From positions 2,418,001 through 2,482,000 of the forward strand of contig CP121321.1 in the NCBI GenBank assembly GCA_043585095.1: a stretch of DNA of 64,000 nt, given 5' to 3'. The notes under the pieces were generated by a model. That model saw nothing but the letters and a program-made list of their open reading frames with translations. It did no database searches and was not told the DNA's origin. Source of the stretch: JANQIO01 sp043585095. Its GTDB lineage: Bacteria > Pseudomonadota > Gammaproteobacteria > Pseudomonadales > Halieaceae. Shown one piece after another: positions 36,219-45,076 of the stretch. The first letter of the stretch is position 1. Every line of letters begins with the position of its first letter. Position numbers and translations under genes: made by a program.

Positions 36219-36254
36219 GATTGCGAGTGCAGTTTCGATTGCGAGTACACCGTC
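36219..36254. repeat. 18-bp direct repeat between ilvE and the PPOX gene
   Basis: GATTGCGAGTRCA occurs at 36219 and again at 36237, exactly 18 bp apart, in a divergent promoter region. Either a tandem duplication or a paired operator. Confidence 0.5.
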
Positions 36255-36333
36255 TTGTACTGCAACACCGTTGCGGTTAACCGGAACTAGCCGGTAGCCT
36301 TATCAGCTTCCTCGATCAACGAGATCTGCTGCC

Positions 36334-36798
36334 ATGACTGCCCACGACGAAGTCGCTATCGATGAGAAGTACCACGCATTCCTGGACACGCATTTTTTAG
36401 CCATGCTCACGACCATGCGCGCTGATGGCATGCTGTCGACCAATCCGGTGGGCTACGTATGGGACGGTAAGCACATCATGGTCTCCACGCTGCGATCACG
36501 GATGAAGGCGAAGAACATCGAAGGCGACAGCCGCGTGTGTTTCTGCGTGCAATCCCCAACCAATCCCATGGACTATGTGGAGGTCCGTGGCCATGCGACG
36601 CTGGTTGAAGACGCCGACCGCAGCTTCTTCCGACGCCAGTACCAGCGCGGCATGGGCGAACAGGAAGAGCCGCCCGAGGGTATGGACCCACCGGGCTCAG
36701 AGCGCGTAATCGTGGTAATTCATCCGGTTAAGGTGTCTGCACCCAAAGTCTATGGCGGCTTATTCGATGATGCGGCGGACCGGGTGCGTAATAGCTGA
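36334..36798 (+). CDS. PPOX-class flavin/F420-binding split-barrel protein
   Basis: 154-residue protein of the pyridoxamine-phosphate-oxidase-like split-barrel fold. The pattern FLAMLTTMRADGMLSTNPVGYVWDGKHIMVSTLRSRMKAKNI is typical of the PPOX group often annotated as F420-dependent, with RVCFCVQ and YVEVRGHATL following. It lacks the C-terminal half of true PdxH, so it does not make PLP. FMN or F420 is the likely ligand; the sequence alone cannot decide. It is a lone gene that converges on a coiled-coil protein gene. Confidence 0.85.
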   Translation: MTAHDEVAIDEKYHAFLDTHFLAMLTTMRADGMLSTNPVGYVWDGKHIMVSTLRSRMKAKNIEGDSRVCFCVQSPTNPMDYVEVRGHATLVEDADRSFFRRQYQRGMGEQEEPPEGMDPPGSERVIVVIHPVKVSAPKVYGGLFDDAADRVRNS

Positions 36799-36836
36799 CA
36801 GCGCGCCGGCAATTATGCCAACGGAGCGCGACCGCT

Positions 36837-37676
36837 TCAGTCCTTGGACAGAATTTTCTTCAGCCCACCGGCCAAGCCGGTAACAGACTTCCTCGCGCGA
36901 TTGACCAGACGAGCCTCTTCTTCGGCCTGGCGCTCGGCTTCGGCCAAGGCGTCTATCTTGGCTTGCTCCGCCGCCTGGCGGAGCCGCTCTTGTTGCAATT
37001 TTTGCCGTAACTGCTCTCGCGTGTCGGCGCTGATCTGCACCTCCACCAAAACAGACTCTTCACGCACCAGCATTCGGGCCAGTCGATCCAGCAGCGCTTC
37101 ATCGACTTTCCCGGGCGGCATCTTGTAGCGTTTGTTGGGCCGCGGTTCCAGATTCAGAAGATCGATATAAATACATTCATCCTCAGGGCTTGCGAGAAAG
37201 CGAATCTGGACTTTTAGCGGGCCTTCGAGGATGAACGTGGAGTTGACCACCTGATGCGCCTGATCCAATTCATCCTTGGTGTAATGGGGGAACTGGTGCT
37301 CTTCAAGCAGCGCCGCGTAACGCGTAACGCTGCCACGGCCGCGCACCAGGTACTCGTGGCGCTTGGCCAGCTGACACTCGGCGCCGATAATTAATTTGTA
37401 GGGATTATCGTAGTTGTCAGAGCGAAACTGGTAGTTTTGCTGCTTGAGGCGAAACGACGCCTTCTGCTCCGGATCCAGGCTGTAGGGCGCGCATACGTCA
37501 GGATCAACGGCCTGCAGGGTTTTAGCGAGTTCGGCGAAATAGTCATGGGCCTGACGCATTACCGGATGCAAATGCTGCGCATAGAAATCCTGCTGCGCCG
37601 CGACTTCGGCGCCCTGCAGCTGCTGTTCTTGTTGTTTTTTTTCGGCCTCTTTTTTGAGGTCGTCCAGCACACCCAT
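36837..37676 (-). CDS. Coiled-coil protein of unknown function
   Basis: 279-residue cytosolic protein. A short charged N-terminal coiled coil (DDLKKEAEKKQQEQQ) precedes a globular middle of about 170 residues with several beta-rich stretches (LKVQIRFLASPEDECIYIDLLNLEP). A long C-terminal coiled coil rich in Gln, Glu, Arg and Ala follows (about 220-262), then a basic tail. AGGA precedes the ATG at good spacing. I know proteins of this look as conserved hypotheticals of Gammaproteobacteria without assigned function. It is neighboured by a divergent sulfotransferase across 326 bp. Confidence 0.75.
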   Translation of the reverse strand: MGVLDDLKKEAEKKQQEQQLQGAEVAAQQDFYAQHLHPVMRQAHDYFAELAKTLQAVDPDVCAPYSLDPEQKASFRLKQQNYQFRSDNYDNPYKLIIGAECQLAKRHEYLVRGRGSVTRYAALLEEHQFPHYTKDELDQAHQVVNSTFILEGPLKVQIRFLASPEDECIYIDLLNLEPRPNKRYKMPPGKVDEALLDRLARMLVREESVLVEVQISADTREQLRQKLQQERLRQAAEQAKIDALAEAERQAEEEARLVNRARKSVTGLAGGLKKILSKD

Positions 37677-38002
37677 AGCATGTTCCTGCCTGGAGTAATT
37701 GTTGAGCCACGCCGACCAGCCCAGCTTCCGTTCAGTATCTTACAAGTCAGCGAGGGATGCGACCCTCTCTGAGCGCGGCGGTTTCCCGGGCTGCCGTCCC
37801 CAAAAGCGGGCGGAGCAAGAGTCTGAATTCAGCTTATTGGACCAGCAGCAGCAAGCTTACTTATTAGGCATTGTGGTCTTGCGCCAGCCGCAATAGCCTG
37901 TATTCAGGTTTCCGCTAGCCGACCCAAAAGCTCGAACAGCAGAGAGCTTGAACGACAGCGAACGAAAATAACAAAGTGCTGAAATAACCAGCTGAGCCAA
38001 AG
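37677..38002. other. Non-coding stretch between coiled-coil protein and sulfotransferase
   Basis: 326 bases without a convincing gene. It holds a GAGGG/CCCTC hairpin near 37751-37766 without a T-tail, and at 37802-37816 an exact copy of the 15-bp motif at 23229-23243. Divergent promoters must lie here, but none stands out. Confidence 0.4.
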
Positions 38003-39274
38003 ATGACACAGCCCGACAATATCCACATCACCGACATACGCTCGCCGCAGTACACCGAGCAACAGCAGGCCATCCTTGCCTATGGTAAGACGCTGGATGT
38101 CACGCTGGAGCGCGAGGACATTCTCGCCGAAGCCAAGCAGCGCAGCGGGCTGACCGACTTTGGGCCGGACGACTTTCTGGAACGCCTGGACCTGTTGATC
38201 GACAGCTGGTCTGCCGACCCAGGGATTAATAATCTGGGACGAATGAGCCTGCGCAACAAGCTGGTGCAACATGCCACCAGCCGCCTGTTGATTCACCACA
38301 CGCTTGAACAACATCCTGAGATTGACGATATACCGATCACAGCACCCATCATCGTCGCGGGCCTGCCGCGTTCCGGCACTACTCACTTGCTCAACCTGAT
38401 GGCGGCCGATTCGCGCCTGCGGGCACTGCCGCTCTGGGAGTCCTACGAGCCCGTGCCTATCCCGGGAGAGACACCCCTGATGGACGGCACCGATCCCCGC
38501 TACCAGCGCTGCGCCGAGGCCTGGGCCGGTATGCAGATGGCCACGCCCTATCTGGCGGCAATGCACCCTATGCACCCAGACCATATCCACGAAGAACTGG
38601 AGCTCATGGGGCCAGACTTTGCATCCTACAATTATGAGTGGCTGTCACCCTGCCCGCGTTGGCGCGATCACTATTACGGCAATGACCAGACACCGCATTA
38701 CGAGTACATGAAAACCGTGCTCAAACTGTTGATGTGGCAGCAGCGCGACCAAAACGTGCCGACCCGTTGGGTATTGAAGTGCCCACAGCATTTAGAACAG
38801 CTGCCCGTCTTGACGAAGGTCTTTCCCGACGCCACGGTGGCTATTACCCATCGTGACCCGGTCTCGGTAATTCAATCAACCATCACAATGCTGGGTTACT
38901 CGCAGCGCATGAACCGTGATCGGGTCGAGGCGGATGCATTGCTTGCCTATTGGACGGACCGTATTGAACATCTATTGAAGCGCTGCGTGGCTGACCGACG
39001 GGTGGTTGCGGACACGCAGTCACTGGATATTCCGTTTAAACAATTTATGGCGGATGAGCTCGGCACCATCGCTGCCATTTACGAACGTGCTGGCCTCCCT
39101 ATGACTGAACAGGCAAACGCAGAACTTAAGGCCTATATTGATACACATCCTCGCGGCAAAGACGGTCGCGTGATGTATCACCTGCAGGAGAACTTTGGCG
39201 TCAGCCGCGCTGAACTTCATCCGCGCTTTGATTTTTACTTTGATCGGTTTGCCGTCGAACGCGAAACAGTCTGA
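38003..39274 (+). CDS. Sulfotransferase family protein
   Basis: 423-residue PAPS-dependent sulfotransferase. The phosphosulfate loop is IIVAGLPRSGTTH (116-128), and the second nucleotide site is TVAITHRDPVSVIQS. A helical N-terminal domain of about 110 residues with TDFGPDDFLERL resembles that of the sulfotransferase at 21790. The gene opens a run on the plus strand: MBL-fold hydrolase and SDR follow, with an 86-bp gap before the MBL gene. The ribosome site is weak. The acceptor is probably a small hydrophobic alcohol or phenol (inference from family and neighbours). Confidence 0.9.
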   Translation: MTQPDNIHITDIRSPQYTEQQQAILAYGKTLDVTLEREDILAEAKQRSGLTDFGPDDFLERLDLLIDSWSADPGINNLGRMSLRNKLVQHATSRLLIHHTLEQHPEIDDIPITAPIIVAGLPRSGTTHLLNLMAADSRLRALPLWESYEPVPIPGETPLMDGTDPRYQRCAEAWAGMQMATPYLAAMHPMHPDHIHEELELMGPDFASYNYEWLSPCPRWRDHYYGNDQTPHYEYMKTVLKLLMWQQRDQNVPTRWVLKCPQHLEQLPVLTKVFPDATVAITHRDPVSVIQSTITMLGYSQRMNRDRVEADALLAYWTDRIEHLLKRCVADRRVVADTQSLDIPFKQFMADELGTIAAIYERAGLPMTEQANAELKAYIDTHPRGKDGRVMYHLQENFGVSRAELHPRFDFYFDRFAVERETV

Positions 39275-39360
39275 GCGCGCAAGGTATCGCCGGGCGCGGC
39301 CGACAATCGGTTAGCACGATAGAAAAGCCGGTCTGCACAATAATAAGAGGAACCCAGAGT

Positions 39361-40653
39361 ATGCCTGAGCCAATTTACCGCTCGAGACCCGTCGCACCCG
39401 ATATGGCGCGCTTCGGCGGTGAACGCATCAACGCGTTTATCGTCATGTCGGAGGGCGCCTCCAACAGCTACTTACTGATGACACCTGAGGGGAACATCCA
39501 AATCAATGCAGGCATGGGTTTTGAAGCGCCGGTGCATCGCAAGAACTTCGCCGCCTTTGCCGAAGACGAGCTTCGCTACCTCATTCTCACCCAGGGGCAC
39601 GTCGACCACGTCGGCGGTGTCGACTACTTCCGTGAGCACAACCCCGGCCTGCAAGTCGTCGCTCAGGCGGGTAATACCGAACACCAGCGCTATGACGGAC
39701 GCCTTGCCGACTTTCGCGCCCGCCGCTCGGCCTTTGCCTTTACTCAAAAGTTTGGCGACGCCTTCAAACACTATGCGGATCACGGCTACACTGACTACCC
39801 CGCACAGAGCAGGCCAACACCAGATGTTCTTTTTGAGGACAGGCACTTTATAAGCCTTGGCGCGCTGGAACTGGAGTGCATTGCCGTGCCAGGGGCGGAG
39901 ACAAACGACTCACTGATTGTGTGGCTGCCACAGCATCGTATCTGCCTGACCGGCAACCTGTTTGGCTGCCCCTTTGGTCACTTCCCCAATCTATCGACCA
40001 TACGCGGCGATCGGTATCGGGATGCGCTAACCGTTGCAGCAGCCGTCGAAACAGTGCGCGCCCTGAAGCCCGAAATGATTCTATACGGTCATCATGGTCC
40101 CGTGGTGGGTACTGACTTGATTCAAGCAGAGCTACTGCGACTGCACGACGCGATTCACTACGTACACGACGAAACCGTTAAAGGCATGAACGCGGGAGAC
40201 AGCCTGCACGAGTTAATGGCGCGTGTTCGCCTGCCGGCGGAGCTTGAAGTGGGGGAAGGTTACGGCGCTGTGCACTGGGGCGTGCGCTCTATCTGGGAAC
40301 ACTACGCTGGCTGGTTTCATCATCGCTCCACCACTGAACTGTATGCTACGCCGCAGTCCGCCGTGCATCAGGACCTGATTGAGCTGGCAGGCCCGGACGC
40401 CTTAATTGCCCGCGCGCGGCAAAAAATTGATGCCGGCCTGCCACTGGAAGCCATCCATTTATTGGACATTCTGTTGTCACAAGAGCAACCATCCCAATCG
40501 GCTCTGCAGGCCGCAAGCGCTGCGCACCAGGCATTGCGTGATGAGAGTAATAACTTCTGGCTGGATGCATGGCTGGACAAAAAGCTGGATGAGCAACAGC
40601 GCCAGTTGCAGGGTGGTTCCATCGATGGAGAGGAATCGCTCCCTCATGTCTAA
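39361..40653 (+). CDS. MBL-fold hydrolase, alkylsulfatase-like, with altered metal motif
   Basis: 430-residue metallo-beta-lactamase-fold protein. The metal motif reads TQGHVDH (77-83), so Gln78 replaces the first His of the usual HxHxDH. FPNLSTIRGDRYRD near residue 210 resembles the SdsA1/BDS1 alkylsulfatase motif NLYTLRG, and the C-terminal part (EVGEGYGAVHWGVRSIWEHYAGWF) matches the alkylsulfatase dimerisation domain, though it is shorter than in true alkylsulfatases. PGAETNDS stands where PGH is common. It may be a sulfatase, lactonase or thioesterase variant. It overlaps the next SDR gene by 8 nt and follows a sulfotransferase, suggesting a shared sulfated intermediate. Confidence 0.82.
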   Translation: MPEPIYRSRPVAPDMARFGGERINAFIVMSEGASNSYLLMTPEGNIQINAGMGFEAPVHRKNFAAFAEDELRYLILTQGHVDHVGGVDYFREHNPGLQVVAQAGNTEHQRYDGRLADFRARRSAFAFTQKFGDAFKHYADHGYTDYPAQSRPTPDVLFEDRHFISLGALELECIAVPGAETNDSLIVWLPQHRICLTGNLFGCPFGHFPNLSTIRGDRYRDALTVAAAVETVRALKPEMILYGHHGPVVGTDLIQAELLRLHDAIHYVHDETVKGMNAGDSLHELMARVRLPAELEVGEGYGAVHWGVRSIWEHYAGWFHHRSTTELYATPQSAVHQDLIELAGPDALIARARQKIDAGLPLEAIHLLDILLSQEQPSQSALQAASAAHQALRDESNNFWLDAWLDKKLDEQQRQLQGGSIDGEESLPHV

Positions 40654-41401
40654 ATCATCTGCGCACTACGATTACAGCGGCGCGAAAGTGCTGGTAACCG
40701 GCGGCAGCCAGGGTATTGGGCTTGGCATTGCCAGCGCCTATGCCAGCGCAGGGGCACAGGTGAGCATCACCGGCACCCGCAGCGCGGCGAGCGACTACGA
40801 CTCAGATCTGTCGGCATTCGATTATCACCCGGTAGAAATGCGCGACAGTCAGGCAATCACTGCGCTCGCAAACGCCCTCGATGGCCTCGACATTCTGATC
40901 AACAATGCCGGTGCAAGCCTGCCCGATGGTAAGGATGAATGGGCGCCTGACGTCTTTGCAGATTCCCTGCGCATCAATCTCACCAGCGGCTTTGAACTGG
41001 CGTCGGCCTGCAAGGATTTGCTTACCAACAGTAAACTCCCCGGCGGTGCCAGCGTGATAGGTATCGCGTCGCTGACCTCGTTTTTTGCAGTTGAAGTGGT
41101 ACCGGGATACGGCGCCGCCAAAGCGGGGGTAGTGCAGTTGGCCAAGACCCTAGGAGTAAGCTGGGCGAAACACGGCATCCGCGCCAATGCCATTGCTGCG
41201 GGGATGATTGATACCCGCATGACAGCAATCATGCAAACAATTCCCGAAATGAATGAGCCCGTGTTGGCGCGAACGCCGCTTAAGCGCTGGGGAACGCCTG
41301 ATGACATCGCAGCCGCCGCGCTATTTTTAACAAGTCAGCAAGCAAGCTTCATCACCGGTCAAACGCTGATCGTCGACGGTGGCTATTCTGTTTTTGGATG
41401 A
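40646..41401 (+). CDS. Short-chain dehydrogenase/reductase (SDR)
   Basis: 251-residue NAD(P)-dependent oxidoreductase of the classical SDR type. The cofactor loop is VTGGSQGIG, the NNAG motif appears as INNAGAS, and the catalytic pair is in GYGAAKAGV (Tyr and Lys) with Ser in GIASLTS. The ATG at 40646 overlaps the MBL stop by 8 nt and has GAGGA upstream; a longer in-frame frame inside the MBL gene is a shadow. The protein ends in VFG, and the DNA encoding these last codons plus the stop founds the 15-bp tandem array downstream. Confidence 0.92.
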   Translation: MSKSSAHYDYSGAKVLVTGGSQGIGLGIASAYASAGAQVSITGTRSAASDYDSDLSAFDYHPVEMRDSQAITALANALDGLDILINNAGASLPDGKDEWAPDVFADSLRINLTSGFELASACKDLLTNSKLPGGASVIGIASLTSFFAVEVVPGYGAAKAGVVQLAKTLGVSWAKHGIRANAIAAGMIDTRMTAIMQTIPEMNEPVLARTPLKRWGTPDDIAAAALFLTSQQASFITGQTLIVDGGYSVFG

Positions 41402-41524
41402 GACGTTTTTGGGTGAGACGTTTTTGGCTGAAACGTCTTTGGCTGAAACGTCTTTGGGTAAACCGTTTTTGAGTGAATCGGACTTAGCCAAAACGGTTGT
41501 GGCTGAGCCGTTTATGTCTAAACG
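41390..41524. repeat. Nine-unit 15-bp tandem array starting at the SDR stop codon
   Basis: Nine consecutive 15-bp units (starts 41390, 41405, 41420 and so on to 41510), consensus GTTTTTGGSTGAAAC. The first unit is the gene's own end (codons for Val-Phe-Gly and TGA). Read in the SDR frame, eight of nine units keep a stop codon at the same place (six TGA, two TAA); only the seventh has lost it. The array fills nearly all of the spacer to the convergent SDR gene (stop at 41545). There are no spacers, so it is not CRISPR. Confidence 0.95.
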
Positions 41525-41544
41525 GCCGAATTAGAGGCACCGCA

Positions 41545-42312
41545 CTACAAGGTGTGCGGATTTACCATTATCCCACCATCGACATTCAAGGCATGGCCGG
41601 TGATAAACGATGCGCGATCCGAGCAGAGGTACGCGACCGCATCCGCCACCTCTTCAGGCTGGCCGAAACGACGCATGGCGTGGACGCTTTCGGTTTTTTC
41701 CTTGGCTCCGGGTACTTTTTCCAGGTAGTTTTTTAGCGCTCGCGTCAGAATGCCACCCGGATTGATGGCGTTAACGCGGATACCCCGTTGCGCGTTCTCA
41801 GCAGCGGCAGTACGAGTAAGTGCCAGCACCCCGCCTTTCGCGGCGCTATAGGGGGCCTGCAAGGCTTCACCGCGCACGCCGGAAAGTGACGCAATGTTGA
41901 CGATGGCGCCACCAGCGTTCTCTAACATAGCAGGCACTTCATGCTTCATAGAGAGCCAAATGCCTTTAAGTGTCACCTGCTGGCAATGATCCCAGTTGTC
42001 TTCTGTCACTTCTTCCAGCGCGCGAAAACCGCCACCACCCGCCGCATTATTGCAGGCACAATCGAGCCGACCGAAGGCGTCAATGGTTCTAGCCACCATC
42101 TCGGCGACGGCGGACTCATCGGCGACATCGGCGTGTATCGCGATAGCCGTGCCGCCTGCGGCTTCAATCAAGGCTACCGTTTCTTCTGCCGCCGCCAGCC
42201 TGAGATCGGCAACCGCAACGCTGGCCCCATCCGATGCAAACGTCATCGCCGTAGCCCGCCCGATTCCATCGCCGCCACCCGTGACCAAACCGACCTTATT
42301 GGCTAACAGCAT
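41545..42312 (-). CDS. Short-chain dehydrogenase/reductase (SDR), FabG/glucose-dehydrogenase-like
   Basis: 255-residue classical SDR. Motifs are VTGGGDGIGRA (cofactor loop), CNNAAGGGG, Ser in NIASLSG, and YSAAKGG with the catalytic Tyr and Lys; the C-terminus ends with ITGHALNVDGG. Start: ATG at 42312 with GGAG only 3 nt away, or GTG at 42321; the family begins with LANKVGLVTGG so both are possible. The gene is on the minus strand, facing the sulfotransferase-MBL-SDR run, and is the only minus-strand gene in this part. Confidence 0.92.
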   Translation of the reverse strand: MLLANKVGLVTGGGDGIGRATAMTFASDGASVAVADLRLAAAEETVALIEAAGGTAIAIHADVADESAVAEMVARTIDAFGRLDCACNNAAGGGGFRALEEVTEDNWDHCQQVTLKGIWLSMKHEVPAMLENAGGAIVNIASLSGVRGEALQAPYSAAKGGVLALTRTAAAENAQRGIRVNAINPGGILTRALKNYLEKVPGAKEKTESVHAMRRFGQPEEVADAVAYLCSDRASFITGHALNVDGGIMVNPHTL

Positions 42313-42568
42313 AATCTCCACCCCATGCGTTCTGCGTCGCTTTATTTGCGACTGATACCAGAATCATCACTCAGCTACCGCAGGGACACCAGCCTAAACA
42401 CTGGGCGGGGGTCCACCTGGCCCGGAGTTGAGGCTGTAGCGGGCAAAAATCTGTACCAACGGCGAGTTCAGCGTCAGCAGATTTGTAAGAACTGAAGCCA
42501 GCTTCTAGGCTGCAAAAGTCCGTAACCCTTTAATAAGAAAAAACGCGCCGTAAGCGCAGGGAGTACTC

Positions 42569-43024
42569 GTGATCACCGATACGGCTGTCTATTCTGACGA
42601 AGTCATCATCAACGCGCCGATAGAACTAGTCTGGCAAATCCTGTTGGATTTCGAGAACTACGGCGACTGGAATAGTTTCTGCCCGGAGGCGAAGTGTGAA
42701 TCGCTGGAATTGGGAACACCCATCGAAATGATGGTGGATATGGGCGGCGGTCTGTTCCAGCAGATCGAGTACATCAGTACCGTTGAGCCCCTGCAGTGCA
42801 TCGCCTGGGCAATGGAAAACAAACCCGAGGATCCGGTACACGCGGTGCGAAGCCAGGTCATCAAGAAGATTGACGACAGCCACACCAGCTACGTGACCTA
42901 CGATGAATTCGGCGGCCCTGAAATGCGTGAAATGATGGACGCCGCCGCCGAAGCGGTTGAGTCCGGCTTCAATCGCTGCGCCCAAGATCTAAAGCGGCAC
43001 GCTGAAGCCCTCCACGCGGCCTGA
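42569..43024 (+). CDS. SRPBCC-fold (START/polyketide-cyclase-like) protein
   Basis: 151-residue helix-grip-fold protein, a family that binds hydrophobic ligands. The N-terminal EVIINAPIELVWQILLDFENYGDWNSFCP is the standard opening of polyketide cyclase/dehydratase-like members, and a long C-terminal helix (MREMMDAAAEAVESGFNRCAQDLKR) closes the cavity. The GTG start at 42569 has GGGAG 5 nt upstream. It comes 64 bp before a sulfotransferase on the same strand, so it may hold or process the same hydrophobic compound (inference). Confidence 0.88.
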   Translation: MITDTAVYSDEVIINAPIELVWQILLDFENYGDWNSFCPEAKCESLELGTPIEMMVDMGGGLFQQIEYISTVEPLQCIAWAMENKPEDPVHAVRSQVIKKIDDSHTSYVTYDEFGGPEMREMMDAAAEAVESGFNRCAQDLKRHAEALHAA

Positions 43025-43088
43025 TGCTCACCCTGAACACGCCCGCGTAATGCCATCACCCGCCTCCATACTCAGCGAGAGCCACTGA

Positions 43089-44246
43089 ATGTATTTTGAC
43101 TTTGACTACTGGTGGAGAGTGGTTCGCCACGTGTGGACTCTGAACAATTGGCCGGGTCGGACTCAAATGCTGATCAAGCTGCTGATCTGGATACCCATTA
43201 GAACAGCGATCCACACGATTTTTTTCGTACTGGATTATGTCTTCTTCCCGGCGCTGTGGACGCAGCAAGTGGCTCGCCCGGTGTTTATTGTCGGCCACGC
43301 TCGCAGCGGCACCACCTTAATGCACCGCTTGATGAGCGGCGATGAACAGCGCTTCAGCTACTTCCTGTACTGGGAAATGTTTTTCCCGTCCCTCTTACAG
43401 AAAAAAGCGATACGCGCTATGGGCCGCCTTGACCAGCGCTTCCTTGGCGGAGCTATCGATAAACGCCTGCATGAATGGGACGACAAGACTTTCGGGCCTT
43501 ATCGCCACATGCATCACATGAGCCTGTGGAACGCAGAAGAAGATTGTTTTTCCATGGCAGCGGCGTTTGTCACCCAGCAATGGTCGCTGGATGTTCCAAT
43601 GATGGATAAGATCGACTTCTTCCACCTCGACTCCATGCCCGTCAAACGCAAGCGCTGGATGCATCACTACCGGGAATTGGTCAAACGCCAGCTACTACTC
43701 AACGGCGGCGATCGCACGCATCTCTCGAAGAACCCGGTTATGAGTGGCTGGGTAGGCGCGCTGCTGGATGTGTTCCCCGACGCGCGCTTCGTGGTCATGA
43801 TGCGCGACCCCACCGAGTGTATCCCCAGCTGCCTGAAGCTGGTGCAGGGGACCTGGCAGGGTAAGGGTTGGCCTAAAGAGGCCTACGAGCCCTCCCTGGA
43901 TGTGCTTACGGAAATCTCTTTTGAGCACTTTGAGCATCCGGAGCAGGTATTAGCGCAGCATCCCGAAACCCCTCGCGCGGTTGTCGACTACCGGGCCCTG
44001 ACGAGCGATCCGGCAACAACAGTCGCAAATGTGTTCGACACATTGGGCATTGCAATGGGACAGGACTATCAGGCCTGGCTGGAAGAACAGGCGCAAAAGG
44101 CCACCCGGCATCACAGTAAATTTGAGTACAACCTGGGCGAATTCAGACTGCAGCCCAGTGAGATAGCGGATCGACTGTCAGCGTTCTACGACCGCTACAA
44201 CTGGACCCTGGATAAACCGGAGGACACCGCACATGCAGGAACTTGA
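43089..44246 (+). CDS. Sulfotransferase family protein with hydrophobic N-terminus
   Basis: 385-residue sulfotransferase. The phosphosulfate loop is FIVGHARSGTTL (66-77), where His70-Ala71 replaces the more common Leu-Pro; the second site is FVVMMRDPTECIPSC. A hydrophobic stretch at 28-52 precedes the loop, suggesting membrane association, unlike the other three sulfotransferases here. LSKNPVMSGWVGALLDVFPDA and YRALTSDPATTVANVF are family-typical. The 3' end overlaps the next SDR gene by 14 nt, so the genes are translationally coupled. Confidence 0.88.
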   Translation: MYFDFDYWWRVVRHVWTLNNWPGRTQMLIKLLIWIPIRTAIHTIFFVLDYVFFPALWTQQVARPVFIVGHARSGTTLMHRLMSGDEQRFSYFLYWEMFFPSLLQKKAIRAMGRLDQRFLGGAIDKRLHEWDDKTFGPYRHMHHMSLWNAEEDCFSMAAAFVTQQWSLDVPMMDKIDFFHLDSMPVKRKRWMHHYRELVKRQLLLNGGDRTHLSKNPVMSGWVGALLDVFPDARFVVMMRDPTECIPSCLKLVQGTWQGKGWPKEAYEPSLDVLTEISFEHFEHPEQVLAQHPETPRAVVDYRALTSDPATTVANVFDTLGIAMGQDYQAWLEEQAQKATRHHSKFEYNLGEFRLQPSEIADRLSAFYDRYNWTLDKPEDTAHAGT

Positions 44247-45075
44247 AGGTAGAGTCGTACTTGTTACCGGCGCCAGTCGCGGCATCGGTCGCGCCATCGC
44301 CAAGCGTTTTGCCGCCGAAGGCGCAGCCGTTGTGTTGAGCGCGTCGCGGATGGGCGCGCATGGAAATCTTGAGGGCACACTGGAAGACGCCGTGGCAGAA
44401 ATACAAGCCAGCGGTGGCCGCGCCAGTGCAATCGCCTGCAATCTGGCCGATCGGGACGCCCGCGCCAATCTGGTGGCCCAGGCCAGCGAGGCGTTTGGGA
44501 CCATAGATGTGCTGGTGAACAATGCCGCCAAAGGTGACTTCAACTTCCCCAGCGCCCTCAGTACAGCCGACCGCGATGCGATGTTTGACATAAACCTCAA
44601 CGTCCCTGTGGAGCTCCTGCAACAAGCCTTGCCAGGCATGCGAGAAAAAGGCGGTGGTTGGTGCCTGAACATCAGCAGTCGCACGGCCGAGCAGCCCGAA
44701 CCTCCCTATCCCGACTCCAAGGCCGCTGCTCTGGTGATCGGCGCCTACGGTGCCAGCAAGGCGGCGCTGAACCGGTACACCGAGGCACTGGCCCATGAGC
44801 TGTCATCGGAGAATATTTTTGTTAACGCCATGGCCCCCAACAATATCGTGCTAACCAGCGTTTCTGAAGATGTTCGCGCTATCGCCAGGCGCCGGCCCGA
44901 CATGGTCGAGCCCGTTGAAATGATGGCCGAGGCCGCGCTCATTCTGTGCACAGGGCGCCATGTCGGACGCGTTGTATATAGCCGCAATATCGTCCACGAA
45001 ATGGGCCGTCAGGCTCACAGCCTGGATGGCAAAGACATTTTAGGTGACGCCTTGATGGCGGCGGAGATCGATTGA
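44233..45075 (+). CDS. Short-chain dehydrogenase/reductase (SDR)
   Basis: 280-residue classical SDR. VTGASRGIGRA gives the cofactor loop, VNNAAKGDF the NNAG region, NISSR the Ser, and AYGASKAALNRY the catalytic Tyr-Lys. About 20 extra residues (including EPPYPDSKAA) lie between Ser and Tyr compared with standard SDRs. The gene overlaps the sulfotransferase upstream by 14 nt and the next SDR follows after one base, so all three form one operon. Substrate unknown. Confidence 0.92.
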   Translation: MQELEGRVVLVTGASRGIGRAIAKRFAAEGAAVVLSASRMGAHGNLEGTLEDAVAEIQASGGRASAIACNLADRDARANLVAQASEAFGTIDVLVNNAAKGDFNFPSALSTADRDAMFDINLNVPVELLQQALPGMREKGGGWCLNISSRTAEQPEPPYPDSKAAALVIGAYGASKAALNRYTEALAHELSSENIFVNAMAPNNIVLTSVSEDVRAIARRRPDMVEPVEMMAEAALILCTGRHVGRVVYSRNIVHEMGRQAHSLDGKDILGDALMAAEID

Positions 45076-45076
45076 T

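Noticed and set aside
40406..40645. 80-codon N-terminal extension of the SDR at 40646
   Set aside because: It lies wholly within the MBL gene in another frame; the SDR fold starts right after the ATG at 40646.
41390..41524. CRISPR array
   Set aside because: The 15-bp units are contiguous with no unique spacers, and no cas genes are present; the same holds for the 17- and 24-bp arrays.
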